From JAWXTP01 sp044433415 (GTDB taxonomy: Bacteria > Bacteroidota > Bacteroidia > Bacteroidales > Rikenellaceae): a stretch of DNA of 16,062 bases. Position numbers and translations under genes: made by a program. Shown piece after piece: positions 7,547-14,958 of this stretch (position 1 is the stretch's first letter; every line of letters begins with the position of its first letter). The notes beneath the pieces are model-generated. The model had not been told where the DNA came from. It worked only from the letters and a program-made list of their open reading frames with translations, and did not search any database. The stretch covers positions 1-16,062 of the forward strand of contig JAWXTP010000063.1 of NCBI GenBank assembly GCA_044433415.1, read 5' to 3'.

Positions 7547-8467
7547 ATGAAAATATTAGTAGCTACTGAAAAACCTTTTGCAAAAGAGGCAGTAAATGGA
7601 ATAAAAGAGATTATAGATGCTGCTGGTTACGAACTAGCACTATTAGAAAAATATAGTGATAAGTCTGAGCTTTTGGATGCTGTTAAAGATGCAGATGCTC
7701 TTATTATCCGTTCTGATAAAGTGACAAAAGAGGTATTAGAGGCTTCTGAGACTCTTAAAATAGTTGTGCGTGCAGGTGCAGGTTATGATAATGTAGATTT
7801 AGCTACAGCAACTGAAAGAGGTGTTGTAGTAATGAATACTCCAGGTCAAAATTCAAATGCAGTAGCTGAATTAGCTATTGCAATGATGATTTACATGTCA
7901 CGTAATCAATTCAACCCAGGTACAGGAACTGAAATCAAGGGCAAGTCTCTAGGTATTCACGCTTATGGAAATGTTGGTAAATTGGTTGCTCTTTATGGCA
8001 AAGCATTTGGCATGACAGTATATGCTTTTGATCCTTTCATTACAGATGATGCGGTATTCGAAGCTGATGGAATTATTAAATGTAGTTCAGTAGAAGAGCT
8101 ATATTCAAAAAGCGATTTTGTTTCTGTTCACATTCCAGCAACAGCACAAACAAAAGGCTCATTAAATTTTGAGTTGTTAAATAAAATGCCTAAAGGTGGC
8201 GTTATAATTAATACAGCTCGTAAGGAAGTCGTTAACGAAGAAGAGTTAGTGACTTTATTAGATAAACGTACAGATATGAAATATGCTACAGACATCATTT
8301 CTAGCAATTTTGCTGAGTTGTCTGAGAAGTTTGGCAAGAGGGTGTTCTCTACATCTAAAAAGATGGGTGCTGAGACTGCTGAAGCTAACATTAACGCAGG
8401 TCTAGCAGCCGCAAATCAAATTGTAGACTTTTTAATAAATGGAAATATTCGTTTTAAAGTAAACTAA
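7547..8467 (+). CDS. serA: D-3-phosphoglycerate dehydrogenase, short type with lysine in place of catalytic histidine
   Basis: NAD-dependent enzyme that oxidises 3-phosphoglycerate to 3-phosphohydroxypyruvate, the first step of serine synthesis. The product is 306 aa, so the C-terminal ACT regulatory domain of longer SerA proteins is missing. Recognisable segments are VVRAGAGYDNVD (73-84), NTPGQNSNAVAELA (97-110) and INTARKEV (221-228) with the substrate arginine R225. The nucleotide loop reads IHAYGNVG, so the first Gly of the usual GxGxxG is Ala139. Where the family normally has the catalytic His (TPHxG), this protein has TSKKMGAET with Lys271/Lys272. That pattern is known for the Bacteroides/Entamoeba type of the enzyme. 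Its place after serC supports the assignment. Confidence 0.93.
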   Translation: MKILVATEKPFAKEAVNGIKEIIDAAGYELALLEKYSDKSELLDAVKDADALIIRSDKVTKEVLEASETLKIVVRAGAGYDNVDLATATERGVVVMNTPGQNSNAVAELAIAMMIYMSRNQFNPGTGTEIKGKSLGIHAYGNVGKLVALYGKAFGMTVYAFDPFITDDAVFEADGIIKCSSVEELYSKSDFVSVHIPATAQTKGSLNFELLNKMPKGGVIINTARKEVVNEEELVTLLDKRTDMKYATDIISSNFAELSEKFGKRVFSTSKKMGAETAEANINAGLAAANQIVDFLINGNIRFKVN

Positions 8468-8483
8468 TTAATACTACAAGACT

Positions 8484-9725
8484 ATGAGAATTAAACCTTT
8501 CAAAGGAATTAGACCTCCTAAAGAAATCGTAAAAGAAGTGGCTTCTCGCCCTTATGACGTGTTAAACTCTGTTGAAGCAAAAGCTGAAGCAGGAGAAAAA
8601 TCTCTTTTACACATTATTAAACCAGAAATTGATTTCGATCCTATTGCGGACGAACATTCAGAAGAGGTATACAATAAAGCTGTAGAAAACTTCACAGCTT
8701 GGAAAGAAAATAAATGGTTAGTGCAAGACGAAGAAGAGCACTACTATGTTTATGCACAAACAATGGAAGGTCGTACTCAGTATGGTCTTGTAACTTGTTG
8801 TCACTTTGAAGATTATATTAACGGTAAAATCAAAAAGCATGAGCTTACTCGTCGTGATAAAGAAGAGGATAGAATGATACACGTAAAAATCCAAAATGCA
8901 AATATTGAACCTGTATTCTTCTCTTATCCTGCTGTTTCAGAAATTGACGAGATAGTTAAAACTGTTGTTGAAGGTAACGAACCAGAATATGACTTTACAG
9001 CTGAGGATGGCTTCTCTCACCACTTCTGGGTAATTACAGATGCTGCTGTTAATGCTAGAATCACTGAGATTTTTGCTAATGACGTGCCTGCTCTTTATGT
9101 AGCTGACGGTCACCACCGTACTGCTGCTGCTGCTCTTGTTGGTGCTGACAAAATGAACAATAACCCAAATCACACAGGTGATGAGGAATATTGCTTCTTC
9201 TTAACAGTTCTTTTCCCAGATAATCAACTTAAAATTATTGACTACAATAGATTAGTTAAAGATTTGAACGGAATGACTAAAGAAGAGTTATTAGAAAAAC
9301 TTGCTGAAGACTTCACAGTTGAGTGTGGTGGTAGCGAGATTGTAAAACCTAGCGGTCTACACAATTTCTCTATGTACATCGATAAAACTTGGTATTCTTT
9401 AACAGCTAAAGAAGGTTGTTTTGATGATGCTGACCCTATAGGTGTTTTAGACGTAACAATTCTTTCTGATTTAGTTCTAAATAAATTGTTGGGTATTGTA
9501 GATTTACGTAGTGATAAACGTGTAGATTTCGTAGGTGGTATCCGTGGTTTAGGTGAATTAGAGAGACGTGTTGATAATGGTGAAAATGCAGTAGCGTTTG
9601 CATTGTATCCTGTTTCTATGCAGCAACTTATAGATATTGCTGATACAGGAAATATTATGCCTCCAAAAACTACTTGGTTTGAGCCTAAATTACGCTCAGG
9701 TATCGTAATTCACTCTTTAGATTAA
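8484..9725 (+). CDS. DUF1015 family protein, third gene of the serine operon
   Basis: Conserved protein of unassigned biochemical role, 413 aa. The family is recognised from the N-terminal IKPFKGIRPP and the RPYDVLN turn, from KKHELTRRDKEEDR (117-130), and from the hallmark VADGHHRTAAA (206-216), which looks like an active-site or metal/nucleotide site because of its paired His and Asp. The C-terminal part has DLRSDKRVDFVGGIRG and ends with PPKTTWFEPKLRSG, both typical of the family. There is no signal peptide or membrane segment. It starts 16 bases after serA, ends before a strong terminator, and is likely co-transcribed with serC and serA. No phosphoserine phosphatase is in the cluster, so a role in the last serine step or its control is a reasonable guess but no more. 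Confidence 0.9.
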   Translation: MRIKPFKGIRPPKEIVKEVASRPYDVLNSVEAKAEAGEKSLLHIIKPEIDFDPIADEHSEEVYNKAVENFTAWKENKWLVQDEEEHYYVYAQTMEGRTQYGLVTCCHFEDYINGKIKKHELTRRDKEEDRMIHVKIQNANIEPVFFSYPAVSEIDEIVKTVVEGNEPEYDFTAEDGFSHHFWVITDAAVNARITEIFANDVPALYVADGHHRTAAAALVGADKMNNNPNHTGDEEYCFFLTVLFPDNQLKIIDYNRLVKDLNGMTKEELLEKLAEDFTVECGGSEIVKPSGLHNFSMYIDKTWYSLTAKEGCFDDADPIGVLDVTILSDLVLNKLLGIVDLRSDKRVDFVGGIRGLGELERRVDNGENAVAFALYPVSMQQLIDIADTGNIMPPKTTWFEPKLRSGIVIHSLD

Positions 9726-9745
9726 GAAGACTTATTATTAAAAGG

Positions 9746-9786
9746 CTGGGTGCTTAGAGTTTATGTTCTAAGTGCCCAGTTTTTTT
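9746..9786 (+). terminator. Intrinsic terminator of the serC-serA-DUF1015 operon
   Basis: A 13-bp stem is formed by CTGGGTGCTTAGA (9746-9758) and TCTAAGTGCCCAG (9767-9779), with two G-U pairs and an 8-nt loop. It is followed by seven T (9780-9786) and begins 21 bases after the DUF1015 stop. Confidence 0.93.
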
Positions 9787-9901
9787 GTTATATACAGAAT
9801 CTGTTTGCAAAATTGAAATTTAGGAGCAAAAGGTTGATTTTTATTTGTTTTGGCTATAGTAGAAAAATATAAAAATAATATACAAATTATGATTTTTTTG
9901 T

Positions 9902-9909
9902 TAAATTTG
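9902..9909 (+). promoter_or_regulatory. Candidate -7 element for the kor operon
   Basis: TAAATTTG is a full match to TAnnTTTG, 67 bases before the korD ATG, in the AT-rich gap after the upstream terminator. No convincing -33 TTTG lies 19 bases upstream (TATA there). A new promoter is expected in this gap because the preceding operon is terminated. Confidence 0.35.
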
Positions 9910-9976
9910 TAGAATATATATTTTGCCAATGAAATGTATATGTTCTGGTTTAAATATTTTTTTAAGATTAAAAGTT

Positions 9977-10204
9977 ATGGCTAAGATTAAAGGACGAATA
10001 GTAGTTGATATTGAAAGATGTAAGGGCTGTGGTGTCTGCTGTGAGGTGTGCCCTACAAAGGTTATTACTCTTAACAAATTGGTTAACTCTAAAGGGTACA
10101 ACTACTGTTATATGGACGCGCCCGATGATTGTATAGGTTGTGCTGGGTGTGCTATGGTATGTCCAGATAGCTGTATCACTGTTTATCGTGTAACTAAAGA
10201 CTAG
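9977..10204 (+). CDS. korD: 2-oxoacid:ferredoxin oxidoreductase, ferredoxin-like (delta) subunit
   Basis: Small electron-transfer subunit of 75 aa carrying two [4Fe-4S] clusters between the catalytic alpha/beta subunits and ferredoxin. Two classic motifs are visible: CKGCGVCCEVCP (Cys 15, 18, 21, 25) and CIGCAGCAMVCP (Cys 52, 55, 58, 62). The ATG at 9977 is chosen because MAKIKGRIVVDIERC gives the standard short N-terminus; the frame is open further upstream to a TTG at 9923, but that extension does not look like the family. The alpha subunit gene follows after 66 bases. The order ferredoxin-alpha-beta-gamma is the usual one for Kor/Vor-type complexes. The stop codon is TAG. Confidence 0.93.
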   Translation: MAKIKGRIVVDIERCKGCGVCCEVCPTKVITLNKLVNSKGYNYCYMDAPDDCIGCAGCAMVCPDSCITVYRVTKD

Positions 10205-10270
10205 TTTTTTAGTCTTATCTATAGGGAATTTACTACATAATTTAAGATTAACATATTTTTAGATATTATT

Positions 10271-11356
10271 ATGGAAGATGATATACGTTTAATGAAAGGC
10301 AATGAGGCTGTCGCAGTAGCTGCTATTAGAGCAGGATGTGATGGCTATTTTGGCTATCCTATTACACCACAATCAGAGGTTATGGAAACTTTAATGCAAG
10401 AAAAACCTTGGGAAACTACAGGCATGGTTGTATTACAAGCGGAAAGTGAAGTTGCATCAATAAATATGGTATATGGAGGGGCTTCTGTTGGTAAGAGAGT
10501 AATGACTTCGTCATCCTCGCCTGGTATAAGCCTAATGTGTGAGGGTATATCGTATCTTGCAGGTGCTGAATTACCTTGTGTAATTGTGGATGTTACGCGT
10601 GGTGGTCCAGGGCTTGGAACTATACAGCCTGGTCAAAGTGATTATTTTCAGATTGTTAAGGGGGGAGGACATGGAGACTATAAGACAATAGTTTTAGCTC
10701 CTAACTCAGTTCAAGAGATGAGTGATTTTGTTGAAGAAGCCTTTGATTTAGCTTTTAAATATCTGACACCTGTTATTATTCTTTCGGATGGTATCATAGG
10801 TCAGATGATGGAGAGAGTGAAGTTAAGACCTGCAAAAGATAGACCTACATTTGAGGAGCATGTTAAATTAACTGGAAGTTGGGCTGCTACAGGTAAAATA
10901 AATAGAACTAGAAATATTGTTACATCAGTAAGATTAGTACCTGAGGAGCAAGAGGAATTTAACTATAAGTTACAAGCTAAATATCGTGAAATAGAAAAGG
11001 CAGAAACTCGTGCAGAATATTTTATGTGTGATGATGCAGAGTATATCTTTGTTGCCTATGGTTCGTCAGCGCGTATTTGTAAAAAGTCTGTTGAGTTAGC
11101 ACGTGAGCAAGGTTATAAAGTGGGTCTTGTAAGGCTTATAACTTTATTCCCTTTCCCTAAGCAACAACTTTTAGCTTTGAAACCTCAGTTAAAAGGTATT
11201 TTGTCTGTGGAATTAAGTTGCGGACAGATGATAGAAGATATTATTTTAACCATGGGTAGTGATATGTTAGTTGATCACTATGGTCGTCCAGGTGGGGTAG
11301 TGCACTCGCCAAATGAAGTATTAGATGCGCTATTTTCAAGAATTATCAACAAATAA
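10271..11356 (+). CDS. korA: 2-oxoacid:ferredoxin oxidoreductase alpha subunit (KorA/VorB type)
   Basis: Alpha subunit of a thiamine-diphosphate enzyme that converts a 2-oxoacid plus CoA to an acyl-CoA and CO2 while reducing ferredoxin, or runs in reverse. The product is 361 aa, the usual length for separate alpha subunits. GYPITPQSEVME (28-39) is the alpha signature that shapes the substrate site. VLQAESEVASINMVYGGAS (54-72) carries the conserved Glu region, and TRGGPGLGTIQPGQSD (109-124) is the second family motif. The C-terminal part (~265-361) is the transketolase-C-like domain. Substrate choice (2-oxoglutarate or branched-chain 2-oxoacids) cannot be told from these motifs; in databases close relatives appear under both names. 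korB starts 4 bases after its stop, so the two are tightly coupled. Confidence 0.93.
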   Translation: MEDDIRLMKGNEAVAVAAIRAGCDGYFGYPITPQSEVMETLMQEKPWETTGMVVLQAESEVASINMVYGGASVGKRVMTSSSSPGISLMCEGISYLAGAELPCVIVDVTRGGPGLGTIQPGQSDYFQIVKGGGHGDYKTIVLAPNSVQEMSDFVEEAFDLAFKYLTPVIILSDGIIGQMMERVKLRPAKDRPTFEEHVKLTGSWAATGKINRTRNIVTSVRLVPEEQEEFNYKLQAKYREIEKAETRAEYFMCDDAEYIFVAYGSSARICKKSVELAREQGYKVGLVRLITLFPFPKQQLLALKPQLKGILSVELSCGQMIEDIILTMGSDMLVDHYGRPGGVVHSPNEVLDALFSRIINK

Positions 11357-11360
11357 GGTT

Positions 11361-12101
11361 ATGGCAGAGAAATTAGTATATTCAAAACCTCGATTAATTA
11401 CCGATAATGTTATGCACTATTGTCCTGGTTGTAGCCATGGTGCAATACATAAGATAGTTGCAGAAGTAATTGACGAGTTAGACTTAGAAAATAGTACTAT
11501 AGGTATTTCTCCTGTAGGTTGTTCTGTACTAGCTTATGACTATATAGATGTAGACTGGATAGAGGCAGCACATGGACGTGCACCAGCTATTGCAAGTGCA
11601 GTAAAACGCTTGATGCCTGAAAAAATGGTGTTCACCTATCAAGGTGATGGAGACTTAGCCGCTATTGGTACAGCCGAAACAATACATGCTTGCAATAGGG
11701 GTGAAAATATAGTTATTGTTTTTGTTAATAACGGTATCTATGGTATGACAGGTGGTCAGATGGCACCTACTACACTATTAGGCATGAGAACAGCTACATG
11801 TCCTGAGGGACGTAATGTTGAGCTACATGGTCACCCTGTGAAAATTGCAGATATGTTGTCTCACTTAGATGGGGTTTGCTATATTACACGAGAAAGTGTA
11901 CATAAACCTGCTTCTATACGTAAGGCAAAGAAAGCATTGAAAAAAGCATTCCAAAATGCAATGGACAGAAGGGGGACTTCATTTGTTGAGTTTGTTGCTA
12001 CATGTAATTCTGGATGGAAACTTTCTCCTACAAAAGCTAATGTTTGGATGGAGGAAAATATGTTTGTTAAGTATCCTTTAGGAACAATCAAGGATATTTA
12101 A
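11361..12101 (+). CDS. korB: 2-oxoacid:ferredoxin oxidoreductase beta subunit, thiamine diphosphate binding
   Basis: Beta subunit that binds thiamine diphosphate and Mg. The product is 246 aa from ATG 11361; an in-frame TTG at 11325 would overlap korA and is unlikely. MHYCPGCSHG (19-27 region) is the conserved cysteine motif near the N-terminus, and HGRAPAIASAVK (71-82) is a family signature. GDGDLAAIG (95-103) followed by VNNGIYGMTGGQ (122-133) is the TPP-binding GDG...NN pattern. There is no long C-terminal cluster domain, as expected when a separate ferredoxin subunit exists. The TAA stop (12099-12101) lies inside the TTAA that begins the adjoining inverted repeat, so the end of the reading frame may have been touched by that insertion. 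Confidence 0.94.
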   Translation: MAEKLVYSKPRLITDNVMHYCPGCSHGAIHKIVAEVIDELDLENSTIGISPVGCSVLAYDYIDVDWIEAAHGRAPAIASAVKRLMPEKMVFTYQGDGDLAAIGTAETIHACNRGENIVIVFVNNGIYGMTGGQMAPTTLLGMRTATCPEGRNVELHGHPVKIADMLSHLDGVCYITRESVHKPASIRKAKKALKKAFQNAMDRRGTSFVEFVATCNSGWKLSPTKANVWMEENMFVKYPLGTIKDI

Positions 12102-12266
12102 GGGAACTTCTAAAAATTGGGTTTTAACGCTTTCTGATTTTAAAGCTTCATCTTTGAATTTTTACAAATACGCCGTGGGAACCACCACGCCTGTATTTAT
12201 AAAACTCCAAATCTAAAGCTTTAAAATTAGAAATCGAATAAAGCCAATTGTTAGAACTCCCCTTAA
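12098..12266. mobile_element. MITE-like long imperfect inverted repeat between korB and korC
   Basis: Two arms of about 74 bases (12098-12171 and 12193-12266) face each other around a short GC-rich centre containing GTGGGAACCAC. The terminal 16 bases are TTAAGGGAACTTCTAA on the left and, complemented, TTAAGGGGAGTTCTAA on the right (two mismatches). The internal arms align without gaps at roughly 77% and share ATTTTAAAGCTT and AAATAC. No reading frame of useful length exists inside. Both ends carry TTAA, either as the outer end of the terminal repeats or as a 4-bp target duplication. The structure fits a non-autonomous transposon remnant, but no transposase or second copy is in the window to confirm it. 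As RNA it would form one very long hairpin. Confidence 0.7.
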
Positions 12267-12363
12267 GAGAGCTGAGAATAGTTTATGCATATATTTATGC
12301 AAAATACTATTTTGTTTAAATTTAGTTCGTTCAACTTTAATGTTGTCTAAAATTAAACATACT

Positions 12364-12394
12364 TTTAAATTTTAATAATTTTACTATATATTTG
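12364..12394 (+). promoter_or_regulatory. Candidate promoter for korC
   Basis: TATATTTG at 12387-12394 matches TAnnTTTG, with TTTA (12364-12367) exactly 19 bases upstream, the same form as the uppS candidate. It lies 12 bases before the korC ATG and downstream of the inverted repeat, so it could drive korC, dapA and mqnC independently of korDAB. The rest of the gap (12267-12363) holds only AT-rich DNA and a small palindrome, TGCATA/TATGCA, at 12286-12301. Confidence 0.45.
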
Positions 12395-12406
12395 TATCAA
12401 ATTCTT

Positions 12407-12949
12407 ATGAAAGAAGAGATTATTATAGCAGGTTTTGGCGGTCAAGGCGTTTTAAGTATGGGTAAAATACTTGCTTATTCTGCCGTAATGGATGATAAGG
12501 AGGTAACTTGGATGCCTGCCTATGGTCCTGAGATGCGTGGTGGAACAGCCAATGTCACAGTCATAATTAGTGATAAACAAGTTAGTTCGCCTATAGTTCA
12601 CGAATTTGACACTCTTGTTGCTTTAAACCAACAATCAGTTGATAAATTTGAGTGTCAGGTGAAAAGTGGCGGGGTATTACTTTATGACCCTAACGGTATA
12701 ACACACCCTCCTACTCGTGAAGATATAGATATTTACACTATTGAAGCCGCTAAGTTAGCAGCTCAAGAGGGTAATATGAAAATCTTTAACATGATAGTAC
12801 TAGGTGCATACTTAAAAATCAAACCTGTTGTTTCTTTAGAATCCGTTGATAAGGGATTACATAAATCGTTGCCTGCAAGACATCATGTTATGATTCCTCT
12901 TAATGAAAACGCGATTAGAATAGGAATGGACATGGTAACAAAAATATAG
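12407..12949 (+). CDS. korC: 2-oxoacid:ferredoxin oxidoreductase gamma subunit
   Basis: Gamma subunit of the same complex as korDAB, 180 aa. The N-terminal IIIAGFGGQGVLSMG (5-19) is the family's glycine-rich signature, and PAYGPEMRGGTANVTV (38-53) is its second conserved block. The rest fits the Rossmann-like gamma domain that packs against alpha and beta. The ATG at 12407 places the signature at the usual distance from the start; a TTG at 12392 would add five residues and would sit on the candidate -7 element. It is separated from korB by about 305 bases, most of them an inverted-repeat element, which is unusual for an operon whose other genes nearly touch. dapA follows after 10 bases. Confidence 0.93.
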   Translation: MKEEIIIAGFGGQGVLSMGKILAYSAVMDDKEVTWMPAYGPEMRGGTANVTVIISDKQVSSPIVHEFDTLVALNQQSVDKFECQVKSGGVLLYDPNGITHPPTREDIDIYTIEAAKLAAQEGNMKIFNMIVLGAYLKIKPVVSLESVDKGLHKSLPARHHVMIPLNENAIRIGMDMVTKI

Positions 12950-12959
12950 TTAAATTTTT

Positions 12960-13844
12960 ATGAATACGTTTTTAAATGGAGTTGGTGTTGCCTTAGTTAC
13001 ACCATTTACGAATAGCGGCGCAGTAGATTTTGAAGCCCTAAAAAAGTTAGTAGATTTCACAATTGCAGGTGGAGTGGATTATCTTGTTGCTTTGGGTACT
13101 ACTGCTGAGACAGCAACCTTAACAGCTGACGAAAAAGACGCAGTTTTAGATTGTGTATTAGCAACTAATGCAGGTCGTAAAAGTGTTGTTGTTGGCGTTG
13201 GTGGGAATAATACAGCTGATGTGTGTGCACAGCTAGCTAAATATTCGCGCGAAGGTGTTAACGCAATATTGTCAGTAACTCCATATTATAATAAACCTTC
13301 TCAGGAGGGTATTTATCAACATTATAAACAAATAGCTACTACTTCTACACTTCCAGTAGTTCTTTATAATGTGCCAGGTAGAACAGGTGTTAATATGACA
13401 GCTACAACTACCCTTCGTTTAGCTAACGAATTTAGCAATATTATTGCTGTAAAAGAGGCTTCAGGTAACCTTGGTCAGGTAGCTTATATTTTGCGTGACA
13501 GACCAGCTAACTTTAAAGTTATTTCTGGTGATGACAATCTTTCTGTTGCTTTAATTTCACAAGGTGGTGATGGCGTTATTTCTGTAGCTGCCAATTCTTT
13601 CCCTGAGGTATTCAGCGAAATGATACACTGTGCTCTTAAAGGAGATTACACTACTGCACAAGCTAACTTAAGTCGTCTTTTAGAAGCTACAGATTTATTA
13701 TTCTCTGAGGGAAACCCAACGGGAGTTAAAGCGGCTTTAGCTGTTAAAGGAATTTTAGAGAATAATCTTAGATTGCCTTTAGTTCCATCAACTGAAAAGT
13801 TGTATGCTAGCTTAAAAGAACAAATTGAAAAATACGGTATCTAA
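12960..13844 (+). CDS. dapA: 4-hydroxy-tetrahydrodipicolinate synthase
   Basis: Cytosolic lyase that condenses pyruvate with aspartate semialdehyde, the first committed step to diaminopimelate (peptidoglycan) and lysine. The product is 294 aa, the normal length. GTTAETATL (46-54) holds the active-site threonines, with Ala where E. coli has Gly in GTTGES. TPYYNKP (107-113) carries the Tyr of the proton relay. LYNVPGRTG (135-143) has the catalytic Tyr136 and substrate Arg141, and IIAVKEASGN (161-170) has the Schiff-base Lys165. All key residues are present. It starts 10 bases after korC and ends 19 bases before mqnC, so it is probably part of the same transcript although the pathways differ. 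Confidence 0.97.
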   Translation: MNTFLNGVGVALVTPFTNSGAVDFEALKKLVDFTIAGGVDYLVALGTTAETATLTADEKDAVLDCVLATNAGRKSVVVGVGGNNTADVCAQLAKYSREGVNAILSVTPYYNKPSQEGIYQHYKQIATTSTLPVVLYNVPGRTGVNMTATTTLRLANEFSNIIAVKEASGNLGQVAYILRDRPANFKVISGDDNLSVALISQGGDGVISVAANSFPEVFSEMIHCALKGDYTTAQANLSRLLEATDLLFSEGNPTGVKAALAVKGILENNLRLPLVPSTEKLYASLKEQIEKYGI

Positions 13845-13863
13845 CAACATACGTTTAAATTAT

Positions 13864-14958
13864 ATGAATATCGAACATCTTTTAGATAAAGCGATATCGT
13901 TAGATGATTTAACAATAGATGAGGGGCTTTTCTTGTATGAGAATGCGCCCCTCGTTGATTTATGTACTACAGCTAACGAAATTCGTCAAAAATTACACCC
14001 TAATAACATCGTGACTTGGCAGATTGACAGGAATGTCAACATTACAAATGTGTGTATAGGTAGTTGTAAATTCTGTAACTTCCATTGCCGATTAGCAGAT
14101 AAAGACAGGTCTTATCTTACCTCTATAGAGGAATATCGTCAGAAAATAGAGGAGATGATACTTAAGAATGGTGATCAGCTATTATTGCAAGGGGGTATGC
14201 ATCCTAAGCTAGATATTTTTTATTATGAGGAGTTGTTTAGAGCATTAAAAGCTGAGTTTCCCCAGATAAGACTGCATGCACTTGGGGCACCAGAGGTATT
14301 TCATATAGCAAGGATAAGTTCGTTAACTACTAAAGAAACCTTACAAAGGCTTATAGATGCAGGTTTAGATTCATTGCCAGGAGCAGGAGCAGAAATTCTA
14401 GATTCAAAGATTAGAAGGGAGCTATCCCCTATGAAATGTAATGCAGAAGATTGGCTTCGTGTTATGAAGGAAGCATGGGATTTAGGCTTAACAACGAGTG
14501 CTACTATGGTTTATGGTCACATTGACTTGCCACGTAATAGGATAGATCATTTAGTAAAAATTAGAGAGCTACAAGCGCAAAAGAAGGATAGTCAAAATGG
14601 GTTCTTAGCGTTTATTCCTTGGCCTATGTGTATTAAAGGTACTAGACTAGAGAATCATCCTAGATTATGTGAAGCTATAACTGTTGAAGATCACCTTCGT
14701 ATAACAGCCATTTCACGTATCATGCTAACAAATATAAAGAATGTACAGGCCTCATACCTAACTCTAGGTGTTGATATAGCTAAGCGCGCCCTAGATTGTG
14801 GAGCTAATGACTTAGGGTCTATTATGATAGAGGAGAATGTGGTTTCATCTACGGGAGTAAAAAATATAGTAGATGCAGAGAGGATGCAACAAATAATAAA
14901 AGAAGCGGGGTATGTTCCGCAGTTAAGAAATCAATTATACGAAAAAAGAGATATATAA
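13864..14958 (+). CDS. mqnC: Cyclic dehypoxanthinyl futalosine synthase (radical SAM), menaquinone synthesis
   Basis: Radical S-adenosylmethionine enzyme that cyclises dehypoxanthine futalosine in the futalosine route to menaquinone. The product is 364 aa from ATG 13864. The cluster motif CIGSCKFC (Cys 64, 68, 71) lies in NITNVCIGSCKFCNFHC. LLLQGGMHPKL, DSLPGAGAEIL and MVYGHID are MqnC/MqnE/CofH-family blocks. FIPWPMC plus the late IMIEENVVSSTG segment favour MqnC over MqnE. The frame is open upstream into dapA to a TTG at 13825, but the ATG matches the family's N-terminus better. The TAA stop overlaps the next ATG by one base (TAATG). Other mqn genes are not in the window. Confidence 0.87.
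   Translation: MNIEHLLDKAISLDDLTIDEGLFLYENAPLVDLCTTANEIRQKLHPNNIVTWQIDRNVNITNVCIGSCKFCNFHCRLADKDRSYLTSIEEYRQKIEEMILKNGDQLLLQGGMHPKLDIFYYEELFRALKAEFPQIRLHALGAPEVFHIARISSLTTKETLQRLIDAGLDSLPGAGAEILDSKIRRELSPMKCNAEDWLRVMKEAWDLGLTTSATMVYGHIDLPRNRIDHLVKIRELQAQKKDSQNGFLAFIPWPMCIKGTRLENHPRLCEAITVEDHLRITAISRIMLTNIKNVQASYLTLGVDIAKRALDCGANDLGSIMIEENVVSSTGVKNIVDAERMQQIIKEAGYVPQLRNQLYEKRDI

Noticed and set aside
9923..9976. N-terminal extension of korD from a TTG start
   Set aside because: The added 18 residues do not fit the family, and the ATG at 9977 gives the standard length. The same reasoning rejects upstream TTG starts for korB (11325), korC (12392) and mqnC (13825).
9901..10101. Minus-strand frame of 66 codons over korD
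   Set aside because: It overlaps the ferredoxin gene, whose eight cluster cysteines are unambiguous; the antisense product has no recognisable features.
10197..10216. Hairpin AAGACTA/TAGTCTT over the korD stop as a terminator
   Set aside because: It has a weak 7-bp stem with only three G-C-type positions and no T-run after it, inside an operon whose next gene must be co-expressed.
12286..12301. Palindrome TGCATA-TATT-TATGCA as an operator
   Set aside because: It is short and AT-rich, with no second copy and no regulator gene nearby; it is easily expected by chance.
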